Of a stretch of 5,226 nt of DNA, positions 5,197 to 5,226 are shown in pieces; the stretch's first letter is position 1; each line of letters starts with the position of its first letter. The stretch spans positions 1-5,226 of the forward strand of contig CAZLDH010000165.1 in assembly GCA_964558275.1 (NCBI GenBank), written 5' to 3'. Origin of the DNA: FW021-bin31 sp964558275 (lineage in GTDB: Bacteria; Bacteroidota; Bacteroidia; Chitinophagales; Chitinophagaceae). A program made the position numbers and the translations under genes. A model generated the notes under the pieces. That model did not search any database and was not told the origin of the DNA. It was given only the letters and a program-made list of their open reading frames with translations.

Positions 5197-5225
5197 ATTA
5201 TATTTGACAGCGTTTACAAAGTCAA
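5197..5225 (-). promoter_or_regulatory. Possible promoter of the channel-rnhA unit
   Basis: On the minus strand TTGACT (5225-5220) is followed after exactly 17 bp by TATAAT (5202-5197), 16 bp before the first ATG. This is almost the E. coli sigma-70 consensus. A Bacteroidota reading also exists: TTTG (5220-5217), 16 bp, then TAATTTAC (5200-5193), but with a poorer -7 element and short spacing. The window ends one base upstream of the -35, so further upstream promoters cannot be judged. Confidence 0.45.
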
Positions 5226-5226
5226 T

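Noticed and set aside
1..5226. Defence island, CRISPR array, insertion sequence or prophage remnant
   Set aside because: No spaced repeats, transposase, integrase, toxin-antitoxin pair or restriction gene was seen. All genes are housekeeping or envelope/stress functions with similar base composition by eye.

Overview
The window looks like ordinary chromosomal DNA from a member of the Bacteroidota, probably Bacteroidales-like. The support is: AT-rich intergenic DNA; Bacteroides-type promoter elements (TTTG/TTG near -33 and TAnnTTTG near -7) in front of genes; no Shine-Dalgarno sequences before the starts, only A-rich leaders; and the dnaE-trxA gene order that I recall from Bacteroidales. The taxonomic call is an inference. 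I see no mobile element, CRISPR array, rRNA or tRNA.

Layout. Positions 1-1515 (+) hold the C-terminal 504 codons of the replicative DNA polymerase III alpha subunit (dnaE), cut by the left window edge. A 196-bp gap follows with a G-rich island and one or two Bacteroidota-type promoters. They lead into a classical 105-residue thioredoxin (trxA, 1712-2029, +), which is closed by a strong intrinsic terminator. The next gap carries small repeats and a promoter so close to the following ATG that the transcript may be nearly leaderless. That gene (2192-3106, +) is an exported/membrane PAP2-family phosphatase with all three catalytic motifs.

The right half is on the minus strand and converges on the phosphatase gene with a single base between the stop codons. 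Reading leftward from 5180, the genes are a prokaryotic ionotropic-glutamate-receptor-like potassium channel (S1, M1, pore loop with TTGYGD, M2, S2), then ribonuclease HI (rnhA) 12 bp downstream, then a Dps/ferritin-like protein 45 bp after that. Channel and rnhA are probably cotranscribed. dps may also have its own promoter.

The genes do not form an obvious single pathway. dnaE and rnhA serve replication and RNA-DNA hybrid removal, trxA and dps serve redox and iron/peroxide protection, and the phosphatase and channel sit in the envelope. The most biologically unusual item is the ligand-gated K+ channel. I found no convincing undescribed system. The remaining findings are small regulatory or sequence-level observations.
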